Source: Adiantum capillus-veneris (lineage: Eukaryota > Streptophyta > Polypodiopsida > Polypodiales > Pteridaceae). From it: a stretch of 64,000 nt of DNA. A program made the translations under genes and the position numbers. Within the stretch, counting starts at the first letter, position 1; each line of letters opens with the position of its first letter. Below the pieces are notes generated by a model. That model was not told the origin of the DNA. It made no database searches and saw only the letters and a program-made list of their open reading frames with translations. Below, one piece after another: positions 46,817-59,560 of the stretch. Location: positions 29,910,969 through 29,974,968 of the forward strand of contig CM043942.1 of the NCBI GenBank assembly GCA_014529385.2, given 5' to 3'.

Positions 46817-48359
46817 AGGTTTTTCTCAAAGCATCTTTAAACGCTTCAATTTCATCTGTAGTATTTCCTGTAAGAAGCATATCATCCACATAAAGTGTTA
46901 GCATAATGAGAACTCCATCTCTCTTTTTGACATACAAAGTACTTTCTGTTGGACTATTCTGAAATCCCTGGCCAATCAAATAAGTATGTATCTTCTCATA
47001 CCATGCTCTTGGAGCCTGTTTGAGCCCATACAAAGCTTTACGCAATCTACATACCTTTTGCTCTTGACCTTTTACAACAAAACCACTTGGTTGACTTACA
47101 TAAACTTCTTCCTGCAAATCACCATTCAAAAAAGCAGTTTTGATATCCAACTGATGCACTTTCCAATCATGATGAGCAGCAATTGGAACTAGTGATCTAA
47201 CTGTGGATGCACGAGAAGTAGGAGCAAAAGTTTCATCATAATCTATGCCTTTCTGTTGTGCATAGCCTTTTGCCACAAGCCTTGCTTTGTACCTGTCAAT
47301 AGTACCATCTTGTTTCCTTTTTACCTTAAAAACCCACTTTGTACCAATAGGCTTTTTACCTGTAGGCAAGTCCACTAGATCCCATGTATGATTCTTATGA
47401 ATAGAATCAATTTCTTGTTGCATAGCATCTTTCCACTGAACACACTCTAAAGCTTGTTCAAATGAATCACGCTCATCTGCATCACAAAGAGTGCTAAAGC
47501 AAGCCAAATCTACTTGCTCTCTGCCAAAAGTAGTACCAGCACGTGTTTTTCTTGGCAACAGTGCATCCAACTTGCTATCCTGCAAAGTTTTTTGAACCCA
47601 TTTAGGCAAGGTTCTTTCTTCCCTGAGAACTTCTTGCTCTTCACGCACAATTTCCTCTACATCATGAGGTGTCACATGCTGATCAAAAGATTGATCAAGA
47701 TTATCAACCTGTTGTGATTCTTGATTCTCTACAAAAGAAGGAAGCAAACCTTCAAATACATCATGTGTCTGCATATGAGATACATCAAAAGCAACCATAG
47801 GTTGAGCAGTAGTTTTTGCAAAAATTACATCACGACTTTCAAAAATCTTGTTTGTAGCAGGATTGTAAAGTCTATAACCTTTACTTCCACTACTGTACCC
47901 CACAAATATACATTTGATTGCCTTATCATCAAGCTTCCCACGTAACTGCTGAGGGATGTGAGCATAAGCAAGACAACCAAAAACACGAAGATAACTGACT
48001 GAAGGTTTTCTGTCATACCAAGCTTCATATGGAGTAATGGTCTTCAAGGCATGAGTAGGAAACCTGTTCAAAACATGTGTTGCACAAGCAACTGCCTCCA
48101 TCCATAGCTTATGAGGCAAACTCTTAGCCTTGAGCATACATCTAGCCGTCTCCATTAAAGACCTGTTCTTCCTTTCTGCAACACCATTCTGTTGTGGTGT
48201 GTATGGCATAGTGCATTGGTGTTTAATGCCTTTCTTTCCCAAAAAATCCTTAAATGCACCTGACATGTATTCACCTCCTCGATCTGTACGAAGAGTCTGT
48301 ACTTTGCAACCTGTTTCATTTTCAACCATGGCGACATAATGTTGAAAAATTGCAAACAC
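46735..48359 (-). pseudogene. Element E integrase core and reverse transcriptase
   Basis: The frame begins inside the integrase core, with TLRTDRGGEYMSGAF (second Asp) and PQQNGVAERKNRSLMETAR (catalytic Glu), then the copia GKLDDKAIKCIFVGYSSGSKGYRLY region. Reverse transcriptase has HKNHTWDLVDLP, GTKWVFKVKRKQDGTIDRYKARLVAKG, HQLDIKTAFLNGDLQEEVYV (first Asp), LRKALYGLKQAPRAWY and MLTLYVDDMLLTG (Y-V-D-D intact). A frameshift at about 46,735 ends it early. Confidence 0.92.
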
Positions 48360-48362
48360 ATT

Positions 48363-49217
48363 TCACTTTGCTTTGAATGGATACACCCAACAAAACCTAG
48401 AAAAGTCATCAATGAAGGTCACAAAATAAAGGCTGTTTCCTATAGATGGCGTCCTCATAGGACCACATACATCACTGTGTACAAGCTGCAACTTTCGTGT
48501 CCCTCTAACTGAACCATCCTGCGAAAATGCAAATCTGTGCATCTTTCCAAGAACGCAACCTTCACATACATGTCTTGGTGGAATCTCCAATAAAGACAAA
48601 TCATGCACCATATTATGACGTTGTAAAGTCATCAAACTGCCATAACTAACATGTCCAAATCTAGCATGCCACAACTCAGCATCCTGCATGGTCCGAGTTT
48701 TTGTTTCTGCAATACATACCTGAATCTGCTTTTCATAACGATCTAGCACAAATAGTCCATTTTCTAGCGTACCTGTAGTGATAAGAGAATAACCATTCTC
48801 TCGATATCGTACAACACATCTGTCATCCTCAAAAATGACCCGAAGACCATTTTTTGCAAGAGAGGATACAGACACCAAATTCTTCTTGATCCCTGGAACA
48901 TATAAGACATCTGGCAAGAATAAATCTGAACCATCTGAAATGGTAATCAAAATCTTACCAACGCCTTTGATTGGATAAGAAGCATTATTTGCACATGTCA
49001 CCTTCTTTCCTGCTGGAGTTGCATCCAATGACCAGAACAAATCCTTCCTTGAAGTAATATGCCTGGATGCACCACTATCAAAGTACCAAATCATTTGTGT
49101 CTCGTCAACACTGTAAGCAGAAAAATCTGAACATACTACGAAAGCATAAGAATCCTGCACAAAGTTTGCAGACTCTTCTTTAGCTGTAGAAGAATCACCA
49201 GAAGCTGAAACAACCAA
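48363..49217 (-). pseudogene. Element E protease and integrase N-terminal half
   Basis: MIWYFDSGASRHITSRKDLF carries the intact copia protease D-S-G-A. VLYVPGIKKNLVSVSSLA is the conserved following block. ELWHARFGHVSY with HVCEGCVLGKM forms the HHCC zinc site of integrase, and LVHSDVCGPM with FVTFIDDFSRFCWVYPFKAK enters the core with the first Asp. A TGA at 48,360-48,362 separates it from the remaining integrase. The upstream join to gag requires a frame change near 49,220-49,245. Confidence 0.9.
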
Positions 49218-49246
49218 ATTGACTCTTTCTTCTTTTCTTTAGCAAT

Positions 49247-50103
49247 TCACTTTTTACACTCACTAATGTAGTGACCAGGTTTCTTGCAGTAGTGACATTT
49301 ACCTTTCTTCTTGGACTTGTCGGAATCACCTTTAGACTTCTCTAAAGACTGTCCTGCACTAGACTTGGAGTGATGAGCACTCTCTTTACCCTTGTTTTTG
49401 TTTTGTACAACAAGAACATGATCCATACCATCCACCTGTAAATACTTGTTCTTACGTGATTGATCCTCCTGCAATAGCAAAGCCACTAACTCTTCAAAAT
49501 GAAGAGGCTCAGGATTAGCTCGCAAAGACAGAGTCAAAGAAGTCTGAAAAGTCAAATAAGATGGTGGTAGTGAATTGAGTGTTTTGGAAACCAAGTCCTT
49601 CTCTGGAATCACTTCATCAATGCTAAGCAATTGCTCTTTAAGATCCCTGATTTTTGTAAGATGCTCGACGATATCGTCACCTTCGTCCATCTGTATTTTG
49701 TCAAGTTGTTTCTTCAAAAACTCTATTCTGGCAGCGTTTCTTCCTCCAAACATAGCTTGCGGAGTGTTCCAAGCATCCTCAGAAGTTCTGCAAGATCTGA
49801 TATGTGGTGTGATTGTCCTCTTTATGGTTAAGGCAATCACAGCCATAGCTTGTGCATCTTTAGTATCCCATCTCTTTTGTTCTAGAGTGACTTGTGAGGG
49901 TCCTGCACCAACAGCTGCACCACGACCAGGCGTGGCAGGTGCAATGCTACCTGGATGAACTTCATCTCCAGATACATAATCCCACAATCCTTTACCAACC
50001 AAAACATTTTTGGCCATAAAAGACCAAAGAGAATAGTTGGTACCATCCAATTTGTCTTCGGATGTAAATGCACCAAAAATCTCTTTCTATGTAGATTGAG
50101 CCA
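49247..50103 (-). pseudogene. Element E gag with zinc knuckle
   Basis: The ATG at 50,103 opens MAQST and is followed by TAG in frame, then KEIFGAF and LDGTNYSLWSFMAKNVL, the standard copia gag start. The body has WDTKDAQAMAVIALTI, FLKKQLDKIQMDEGDD and DLVSKTLNSLPPSYLTFQTS, typical UBN2-type capsid. The zinc knuckle CHYCKKPGHYISEC is near the end. Apart from the TAG (Gln expected) the frame is intact. Confidence 0.9.
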
Positions 50104-50488
50104 TACTGTGGATGCACACAACAGAGCAAAAGAAACTCCAAGAGATTCACAAATCTCCTCTCCAATGCAAGCAAAACTCTACACAAAATCTCAGCACAAA
50201 GCTAAGACAAGCTGCTTCCCAAAAGAACTGTTTACCTGAAGAAAATCTGTCAAAAAGCACACCCTCTTGATCTAAACACCTCCGAAAAGTAACTTCTGCT
50301 ACACTGCTCAGAACAAAATTCTGAGGGCTTGAACAGCTTCAAAAGGGGGGTAAAACTGCAGGTCACCTTCTCAGAATACTCTCGGAACGTCGAGGATGCT
50401 CCCACGAGCAAATTTTCCGAAAACTGCCTGAAAACTGCGATTGCGCGCGTGGACGCGAAACGCAAGTAGAGGCTCTGGAAATCACCTT

Positions 50489-50500
50489 GCTCTGATTCCA
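50489..50500 (-). promoter_or_regulatory. Element E primer-binding site
   Basis: The minus strand reads TGGAATCAGAGC two bases after the LTR, one mismatch from the initiator-Met tRNA site. Confidence 0.88.
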
Positions 50501-50502
50501 AT

Positions 50503-50732
50503 TGTTGAAGATGGAGAAGGAGAAGACACAGAGCTTGCGTACGAGATCTCTGTAGTCTATCTCTCTGTATTAGAAATAATAGAGTCTGTACAAACTTAGA
50601 GCTACAACGCTTATATGAAACCCTAAGAGATAAGGTGCCCTTTCACACCAGATGTTCAGGGGGAAAAACCCAATGGGAGAAAAGTGCCCCTGGTGAAGCG
50701 CGTATACACACTAACACTACTACATGTCTACA
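50503..50732 (-). repeat. Element E 5' LTR
   Basis: 230 bp, matching 45,608-45,887 except for the missing segment between GAAGATG repeats. Confidence 0.9.
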
Positions 50733-50737
50733 AAAAA

Positions 50738-53700
50738 AGCATCCTTTTGCACTTTTGATGATACCCACTTTTCAACAAATTTTGATAAATTTTGCATATC
50801 TTTTCACCAATTTCAGTAGTTTGCAGACTTTGATACAAAACAATGGCTACTATCATTCAAAACTCTTCCAAATCACTTGAAATTTTTCACATGCACTCTA
50901 TTGATATCATAGATCAAAACCCCTTCAAGAAAAATTAAAAAAGCTTTAGTTTTAAAGTAGGAGATAATAAGTGCAATTATTAAGTTTGGGCCTATTTTTT
51001 GACAATTTTTTTATCCACACTAGTTTTACACACTATGAACATGACACTTGACAAGTTTCATGAAGTTTGGATCCATTTTTAAGTTTCTAGCCCACTTTTT
51101 GTAGCTATTACTGGGTTTCAGACAAAATCAGGTACAATTAGCACTCTATAGCTCTAAATGACTCCACACTCAAATCATAAGCTTAGTACACTAAGCTAGC
51201 CTATGGTATGCTCAATTGGTGAAAATTTTGCACTTTTTGAGCTAGAGATAATAAGCATAAAATTATTATCTATGTGCCTAGATTAGCAGTTAGTACAAAG
51301 TATTTTAAGTCTTTCATCAAGTTTCAACACATTTGGATCAATTTTGATGTATATACCTTCACTTACTAGTCCATCATAGATGGAACTAGTAAGTGAAGAT
51401 ATGTACATCATTTTTTATGTACATACTTTCACTTACTAGTTGATCCAAGTTGGAAGCAAATATGGTATCAAGTTTCAAGTCAATTGAACTCAAAACTTCT
51501 TAAGCCTTTAAAAAAGCTCTTTAACTTCACCTTGGCAAGAGAACCCTTGACCCAAGGCTCAATTTGAGCCTTAGACCAAAAAAGCGATTATTATTACATG
51601 CTTGAAATTACACCTTTTTGAAAAATTGAAGCCAATCAAGTCTTTTATAGTGTATTGCTAGCACTCTTGCCCAAAAAAATAAAATTTGCATGCATAAATC
51701 ACACAGGGAATAATCATATGTTTTTTTCCAAGCCTTTGAGAATTTTCTCCAAGGCTGGCTTTGACTTACCACGGTGTTTCTACATATCCATAAGATTATT
51801 TTTTGACCTGAAACATTATTTGGTGGCCTTTTAAGCTTACCTTGGGAGTCCAAAACTTGAGATTTTGAAAGTTCAAAGAACAACTCATTGATGATTCTTT
51901 AAAGAGTGAGATAGATTGGAAATCCACCGTGATGACTACTTAACCTACTCCTAATCAAAATGCACCATAGATAGTGGAAAGTGTCCACAAACACTCAACT
52001 TTTTTGCTTGTTTTAATGAAATGAGTGTCAACTTTTAGACTATGACATTGTCTAACTAATCTAACACTCAAAAACAACATAATCTATTCCTAAAATGTCC
52101 TCGATAAGTATGACTATTCCCAAGACGACTCTACATAGCTCAAGACAACACTCCTCAACTATGCGATTTCTAAAAAAATGATGTTTTTTCTCCAAATAGA
52201 CCTAGAGGAAGTGATGGGGACAATGATATCTAAGCACTACGGTTTTCCCTAGTTTAGTTCACTTTGTTCCCAAAAATGGCACCAAATGTATGGGTGGGCT
52301 ACCAAGCCTCACTCTATCTTATTGCAAATATAATGAGAACTACGTACATAATTGTCAGTCTGTGGGATGTAGCTGACATGACTAGTGCATGGAGGCTACA
52401 AGAGGTTGTCAATGTCTTGGAAACAGGATCAATCCCAAACTACTTGAATGCAACACTCAATTGTATGTCAAGCAATAAGAGCTATTCGTCAAGTTTGCAA
52501 GAAAATCACGATAGTTCATTAAGCTATCATGCTCCAAATTACTCCAAACTTATAGGTCAAGTCAATAGAGTCTAGTTAGTCATGTTTAGGATCTCAAATT
52601 CACTTTTTAACCACTTGCAAAAAAAAAAACAAGATTATTATTAATAAGGTAGATTTGACATAATCGATTTTGGTCTAGAATGCACCTAGAGGCTTAGCTT
52701 TGATGCCCCAATACCTATCCTATATCTAATATGCAGTTTCTATGCTGATTAGTGACATTAAATTCATAGAACCATCATAAGAGACTTAGGTTGCTGCATA
52801 GAGCTTTCACTTGGGGACACATAGAAGTAGACGATACTCCAAACAGACAATCCAGGAGGAAGATACAAGAATCAAAAGGTATAAAGAGAGTACATAATGC
52901 TTAGAGATAATGATGTACAATTCATTATAAAAACCTTTAATGGTTTTTGCAAATATTGGCATTTATACATTAGCCAAGGAGAGTACACAATGCTCAAAGA
53001 CAACGGTGTACAATTAATTATAAAAAAACTTTAAGGATTTTTAAAAAATTGGCTTTAAACCCTTAGCCACGGTTTAGAATTGACATTTGGGTAATATATA
53101 CTTACAATCTTGAAGCTCATAGCCCCAATTACCAACTATACATTTTCATATGAATAGAATAAAGTACAATGTTTAGACTCAATGGGATTTTCATTCATTA
53201 GTAAAGTTGAAATTAGAATCATTGGGCTAAAAAAATGGTAGGCAGTAATCGCTCCACTAGCTTGGTGCTAATAGGTTTTAATGCAAGGTTTGTGAATAAG
53301 GGAAGGCTTGTTTAGAAAGTCTTCAATTTCAACATTAGAAATTTGATTTCTTCAATTATTTTTTCAAATTTAGGTTTTTAAGATTTCAATTTTCTCATTA
53401 GAGATTCTTATGGACTTGAGGGAAGGTGTTAAAGCTTCCAGCCCCGCACATCTTCTTTAATAAGGTAGAACCAAAGGGTCAATCTTGTTGGCATGGTACC
53501 TTAACATAGTTCTTTGAAATCATTTTGGATGGTCATGAACCCCTACATCATCAGCTATACACGTCGAAAGACTCTACAACAACTGCTTAGAAGACAACTG
53601 GAAAATAAGTAAAAGGTAGAAGCAATATCAGACATACTAAGTGCTTAAATTGAGGAACTGATATCTCTCACTACATCCATGAACTCATGGACCCTTAAAA

Positions 53701-53999
53701 AGATGAAATGGTCCCCTTTATATGGAGAATATCCACATCAAAGGGTTCTTGAAGATATGATTCAAAGGTGTAGTTACACAACACACAATAATAGCTATTA
53801 GGTAGCTGCAAACTGCACACAATAGCCAACATAGCAATTTGGGAGCCATGATCTCTTCATGCAGTGTAAAAAAGGAATGTTTCCACCTACCTACCAAAGG
53901 AATCCACACCTTATGCTCAGAATTTAGAGCTATAGCTATATAAAGATGCGCTAGGATACTAATTCTTCAGGGAGAGTACAGAGAGCACATAGAGAGAGC
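50738..53999. other. AT-rich intergenic region, no gene recognised
   Basis: Over 3 kb of AT-rich sequence with no frame showing a known motif. The only structure I can point to is the hairpin described separately and a poly-A tract at about 52,619-52,629. Confidence 0.5.
51346..51409. repeat. 64-bp inverted repeat (hairpin)
   Basis: Arms of about 30 bases, built around CTTCACTTACTAGT and ACTAGTAAGTGAAG, face each other across a 3-base loop (CCATC ATA GATGG). They differ at a few positions. A partial third copy (TTTCACTTACTAGTTGATCC) follows at about 51,429. Confidence 0.85.
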
Positions 54000-54061
54000 T
54001 TAGAGACATTGTGAGGCATTAGATCACCTTGTAACACATTCACTCAACTAAATCTACATTA

Positions 54062-55091
54062 CAAGCTTTGGATATTTTGGCTGGTCTTTATGCAAGTTGT
54101 AATGAGGCTAAATTTGCATTGCTGCTACAGAGCTGGAATCGAAGATTATTCATGAGGAAAATGAAATGGAAGCTTTCCTTGCTAGTATCAAGGATACTAA
54201 TAAGCAACTTAATTTTGTAGGCGAAGTAATTCTTTACAGTTCCCTTGTACAAATTGTTCTTGATGTGTTGCCAGATTCTTACAAGACTTTTGCTAGTACT
54301 TGGACACTTATCACCCAAGGAAATTCTGATGTTGTCAAGTTTGATGCATTATGCACGTTGTTGTTGCAAGAGTCATTTTCAAGGAAAAACAGGGCCAAAC
54401 TTATTGCTACTCAAAGAAAAAGTGGTAACAACAATGTAGCCACTTTCATGGTTCTTCTACGAGTGGTAAATCACGTGTTCCTAATGCTTCTGCTAGCAAC
54501 ACTTCCTCTGGGAATTCTAGTGAATAGGAAAAAAAGAAGATGTGTTGCCATTATTGTAAAGCTAATGATCGCTTGATCAAGCAATGTTCTAAGTTGATGA
54601 AAAAAGAGGCTAAGAAGAAAGACATTGGTTCCACTACAAGTGCAGCTATTGTAGAGTCTTCTGTGATAGGAGATTGTGATGCTGAGCTTTTAGTGCAGAG
54701 TGCACTAATGATCCTTCTACCCATGATGTATGTATGTCAATTGTTGCAGATGCTCATGTGTGATAGTTTGAGAGTGGTGCTACGAATCACATTACCTCTC
54801 ATCATGACTTGTTTACCTCTCTCAAGGATGTCCCTCATGGGAATTTAGTCACTTGTGCCAACAATGCCTCCCTCTTATCCGATCAAGGGAGTTGGAAAGA
54901 TTGTGCTGACTACTGCAAATGGTAGTTCTTTCATACTTGTTGATACACTTTATATACTTGGGATAAAAAAGAACCTTTTGTTTGTATTTGCACTTTCTAG
55001 ACTTGGTCTTGTTGTGAAATTTATGGATGACAAATGTACAGTCTATGATTTTAGTTTTGGTGATGAACTTGTTGCATCTTGCATTTTATGA
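54062..55091 (+). pseudogene. Element F gag and protease remnants
   Basis: Gag pieces read DILAGLYASCNEAKFALL, FLASIKDTNKQLNF and VLDVLPDSYKTFASTW. The knuckle region CCHYCKANDRLIKQC has Leu in place of the usual CCHC His-spacing pattern seen also in element G. The protease has lost its Asp loop frame (GATNHITSHHDLFTSL without a good D-S-G) and continues with SYPIKGVGKIVLTTANGSS and DTLYILGIKKNLL. Frame changes occur between each block. Confidence 0.8.
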
Positions 55092-55097
55092 CGTGAG

Positions 55098-55779
55098 TTG
55101 TATAAGCCCATTTTGTACGACAAGTGTGGGAATTTTTTTGCAAATGTACTTGTGGATTCAAAGGCTGTTTTAGATGCAAAACTTTGGCATGCATGTTTTG
55201 GGCATCCTAATTTTTCCAGTTTGCTACATTTGCAAACATATGATATAGTTGCTTCTTTGCTCCCTCTTGAAGCACCCGTGAAGCATGTTTGTGAAGGTTG
55301 TATTTTGGGCAAAATGTAGTGTTCAAAGTTTTTAAAGGATGGTTCAGTTAGGGCTACACGCAGGTTGTAGCTTGTGCATAGCGATGTTTGTGGGCCCGTG
55401 CAAACTTCGTCCTTCGGTAATTACCTTTACTTTGTGACTTTCATTAATGATTACTTTGGGTATGCATGGGTGTATCCGCTTAAATCTAAGTCCGAAGTGT
55501 TTATGTTATTCAAGAAAGTTCTGGCTATGGCTAAAAATGTCTCTAAATGTACTATGGGCACCCTCCATTCATATCGAGGGGGGGAGTATGTGTCTCATGA
55601 GTTTAATGCATTTTGGCTAGTCATGGGATAAAACACCAATGTACATTGTCATATAAACCTCAACAAAATGGTGTTGCTGAAAGGAAAACAAGTCACTTAC
55701 GGATATGGAACGATGTATGGTCAAGAGTCAAGCTTTGCCACATTCTTTCTAGCTTGAAGCCATCATGTGTGCTACTTAT
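55098..55779 (+). pseudogene. Element F integrase, N-terminal part
   Basis: KLWHACFGHPNFSSLLHLQT with HVCEGCILGKM is the integrase zinc site. LVHSDVCGPVQTSSFGNYLY (with a TAG just before) begins the core. GGEYVSHEFNAFW and a PQQNGVAERKTSH segment carry the second half in shifted frames. It ends at the solo LTR insertion. Confidence 0.83.
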
Positions 55780-56034
55780 TGTCATTAAATATCTAATATC
55801 TAACCAACCCAAATGATTTTCTCATATTAAACTGATCATTTAATATGGGATAATAAACGGGAACAAGGGTTAGAATATAGACATGTGCTTATGGATCTAT
55901 CTCAACACGGGGCCAATGGTAAAGGGGCCCAAATGAGAGATGGTCTGTCAAAGAGCAAGGTTAACTAATGAAGCTTAAAAGACCTTAGTCTTAGCTTCAT
56001 TAAAGACCTCCAATGGTTAGTGTTAAAATTCCTT

Positions 56035-56217
56035 TGACCTTAAGCAAACTAGGGTTGAGCTTGAGGTGGGAACCCGACCTAAACTTAAACAAGCTAGGGC
56101 TGTGCTTGAGGTGGGAACCCGAACTAAAATTAAGCAAGCTAGGGTTGTGCTTGAGGTGGAACCCGACCTAAACTAAAGCAAGCTAGGGCTGTGCTTGAGG
56201 TCGGAACTCCACCTAAG
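56035..56217 (+). repeat. 45-bp minisatellite in solo LTR H
   Basis: About four imperfect units, each with AAGCAAGCTAGGG, TTGTGCTTGAGGTGG and AACCCGACCTAAA. Confidence 0.85.
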
Positions 56218-56396
56218 GTGCTTGTCATGCTTGATGACTAAAGTACTTGAGGTACTTGTCACATTTAATGAGGAAGTTTCCTACTTGCTCTCTCCACCTT
56301 CGAAGGTGTTTGAAGCCTTGGGACTGAGGCTTGGGATAGTTAATGCTTTCTTCAAGTTTATGTTATGCTTGTGATGCATGAAGCTTTCCATCTTCT

Positions 56397-56620
56397 TGTT
56401 GGAATTAGGGTTGCAGAGAAACACACACAACTTGGAGAAGACGAAGGAAGCTCAAGGCACACAATAGAGAGTGTGTTAGTATGCAATGGAAAGATAGATA
56501 GCCCTAGAGTGATGGGCGTATATACAATGATCGGGGGGAAAAACCTCCTAAAGAGGGAAAAAATGCCCCGGCGGTCCTACTGTGTTCACACACATCACTA
56601 CCACATGTATATGATAATAA
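56397..56620 (-). repeat. Element G 3' LTR
   Basis: It pairs with 60,856-61,082; the outermost bases at the internal edge are altered (GATAATA in place of GGTAACA). Confidence 0.87.
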
Positions 56621-56694
56621 ATCCCCCCTGGAGTGATGCAGTCAACGAGAGCTAGCACATGAGTAAAGGGAAGTGCCATGCCCTGAGGACATGA

Positions 56695-58052
56695 TCAGTC
56701 CACAAAGGGGAGTAAGCCCAAAGCTTTGCGGAAAGCTTCAAGCTTCTCACGAGACAATGCCTTTGTGAAAACATCTGCAAGGTTGTCCTGTGTTGGCACA
56801 TAAGCCAAGCTGATCTCTACTGCTGAGAGCCTCTCCCTGACATAGTAATAATGCACCTCAATGTGCTTTGTGCGAGCATGAAAAACTGGGTTCCTTGCAA
56901 CTGTCAATGCGCTCTGACTGTCAATGTAGATAGTGTTGGCAGTGTCATGTCCAACACTCGCGTGTCAAAACAACCAGCCCAATATGAGTCCAAAAAAGCA
57001 TGTAAATCTGGCGGCAATGATCCCCCCTTGGGATAAAACAAGCCAAGATGTAAAGTGCCACTAAGGTAGCAAAAAATCCTCTTGACAGCCTGCCAATGCT
57101 TAGACCGTGGCTATGCATAAATCTGCTGACCTATGAGACTGCAAACTGAATATCCGGCCTCGTGTTGCATACATAAATGAGGCATCCAACAACAGTTTGG
57201 TAAAGAGTGACATCAGCAGGATCACTAGCATCATGTAAACTCAACTTCAAATCTGTTTCCATGGGAGTGGCAATAGGTTTGCAATCCTCAAGTCCAAACT
57301 TACATAGTAATGTCTCTATGTAACTTTTTTGACACAAGGCAATACCACCATCACAAGTAATGATGCAACAACCCCAAATCTTTCATCTTGAAAATAGCAT
57401 TCAAATCAGCTTCAAATTCAGCAATATGTCTCTCATTTGGTCCAGTGATCAACAAATCATCTACATAAAGAACCACAATGAGAAGTACATCACCCTTAGG
57501 CTTTACATACAATGTGCTTTATGTTGGACTGTTACAAAGTCCTTGTTTGACCAAATGAGTGTCAGCTTTCTCATATCAAGCATGAGGAGATTGCTTCAAC
57601 CCATACAAAGCCTTCTTACATCTGTACACTTTGTCCTCTTGTCCTTTTATGACAAAACCGCGAGGCTGCGTTACATAAACTTCCTCAAATATGTCACCAT
57701 TCAAGAAAGCAGTAACAATGTCTGATTGATGTACATCCCAAACAAAATGAGCTGCCAATGCACATAGAAAACGCACAGTAGTCATACGACAAGTGGGAGC
57801 AAAAGTCTCTTCATAATCTATGCCTTTGCAACAAGTCGAGCCTTATGGCGATCGATAACAATCTGATGCATAAGATGCATGGCAAGAGCCTGAACGAGTA
57901 CAACTAGACAAAGGTGCATTCAATTTACTGTCACGCAAAGTGTGCACCAGCCATTTTGCCATACCTCTAGCCTGCTCATTTTCAGCCCTTCCCTCATCAA
58001 GTACATCATGTACATCTGCATCAGTATAGGCTAATCTGTAACATTTTAACAA
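56695..58052 (-). pseudogene. Element G reverse transcriptase and RNase H remnants, with deletions
   Basis: Pieces in order on the minus strand: ARGMAKWLVHTLRDSKLNAP, DRHKARLVAK, DVHQSDIVTAFLNGDIFEEV (first Asp), CKKALYGLKQSPHAWY, CKPIATPMETDLKLSLHD with VGCLIYVCNTRPDIQFAVS, and an RNase H end MTVARNPVFHARTKHIEVHY and ADVFTKALSREK. The SYASDCY to DRHKARL junction lacks the linker and first reverse transcriptase block present in F. A second deletion removes the middle of RNase H. Confidence 0.85.
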
Positions 58053-59560
58053 ACCCCCATAGGCTGTACATTTGCCTCATTAGAATTTACATTTGTATTT
58101 CCACCACTGAAAAGAGGCAACAAAGTGTCATAAATTTCCTGTGAGCTTATATTACTATCTCTAGTACATGATAACAAGGGCTGAACAAAATCTTCAACAA
58201 ACACTACATCCCGTGAAACCAAAAAACGCTTTCTTTGCGGATGATATAACATGTAACCTTTGCTTTCAGCACTATAACCAACAAAAATACATTTGACAGC
58301 CTTATCATCCAATTCTCTGCGCTGTGTTTGTGGCACCAAAGCATATGCCAAACAGCCAAAAACACGCATGTGCTCAATAGAAGGCTTTCTATCATGCCAC
58401 GCTTCATATGGAGTAATAGACTGCAAAGCTTTCGTAGGACACCTGTTAAGTACATAAGTGGCACGCATGATGGCCTCAAGCCAAAAAGAATGCGGTAAAG
58501 CTTGAATTTTGACCATACATCGTGCCATTTCCGTCAGTGACCTGTTTTTCCTCTCAGCGACACCATTTTGCTGAGGTGTGTAAGGCACTGTACATTGGTG
58601 TTTTAGCCCACGACTAGCCAGAAATGCTTTAAATTCATGAGACATCCCCCCCTCGATCGAAACGGAGGGTGCCCATAGTACATTTAGAGACATTTTCAGC
58701 CATAGCCAGAAATTGTTTGAAGCACATAAAAACTTTGGACTTCGCTTTAAGCGGAAATACCGATGCATGCCTAGAGTAATCATCAATGAAAGTCACGAAG
58801 TAAAGGTAATTGCCCAAGGACGCAGTTTGCATGGGCCCACAAAGATCACTATGCACAAGTTGCAACCTGCATGTGGCCCGAATTGAACCATCCTTTGACA
58901 ACTTAGAACGCTGCATCTTACCCAAAATACAGCCTTCACAAACATGTTTGACAGGTGCTTCAAGAGGCGGCAAAGAAGCAACCATATTGAATTTTTGCAA
59001 ACGCAGCAAACTGGAAAAATTCAGATGACCAAAACGTGCATGCCAAAGTTTTTGCATCTGAAACAACCCTTGAATCTGCAACAGCATTTGCAAAATTTTG
59101 TCCATACTTGTCATACAAAGTGAGCTTATACAGCCCACGGCACAAAAGGCCAGATGCAACAATTTCATCACCAAAACTAAGATCATGAACTGTACATCTG
59201 TCATCTACAAATTTGACTACAAGTCCAAGTCTAGCAAGTGCAGATACAGACAAGTTCTTCTTGATCGCAGGTACATAAAGTGCATCAACAAGTGTGAAGG
59301 AACTGCCAGTTGCAGCAGTAAGAACAATCTTTCCAACTCCCTGAACCGGATAAGAGACATTATTGGCTCAAGTGACTGAATTCCCATGAGGGATAGACTC
59401 GAGAGAGAGGTGAACAATTCACGATGTGAGGTAATGTGCTTTGTAGCACCACTATCGAAATACCACACATGTGAATCTGTAGCAACTGACATCATGGACA
59501 GCAGGATTGTTAGTGCACTCTGCGCTAAAAGCCCATTTTGCATCAACATTAGCAACACAT
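58053..59560 (-). pseudogene. Element G protease and integrase
   Basis: The protease reads HVWYFDSGATKHITSHREL with an intact D-S-G-A. Integrase has KLWHARFGHLNFSSLLRLQ, HVCEGCILGKMQRSKL, LVHSDLCGPMQTASLGNYLY, FVTFIDDYSRHASVFPLKAK and, after a frameshift near 58,640, a PQQNGVAERKNRSLTEMAR segment with RELDDKAVKCIFVGYSAE. It is better preserved than the same region of F. Confidence 0.88.

Larger units (their letters stand above)
45608..50732 (-). mobile_element. Copia element E, minus strand
   Basis: LTRs at 45,608-45,887 and 50,503-50,732 run TGTTGAAGATG to CATGTCTACA on the plus strand. An AAAAA target duplication is plausible (45,603-45,607 and 50,733-50,737). The minus strand has a TGGAATCAGAGC primer site next to the 5' LTR and an ACACGGGGGATT purine tract next to the 3' LTR. 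The gene order gag, protease, integrase, reverse transcriptase, RNase H is the copia order. Only a few lesions are seen: a stop at gag codon 6, a frame change after the zinc knuckle, one stop in integrase and one frameshift in reverse transcriptase. Confidence 0.93.
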
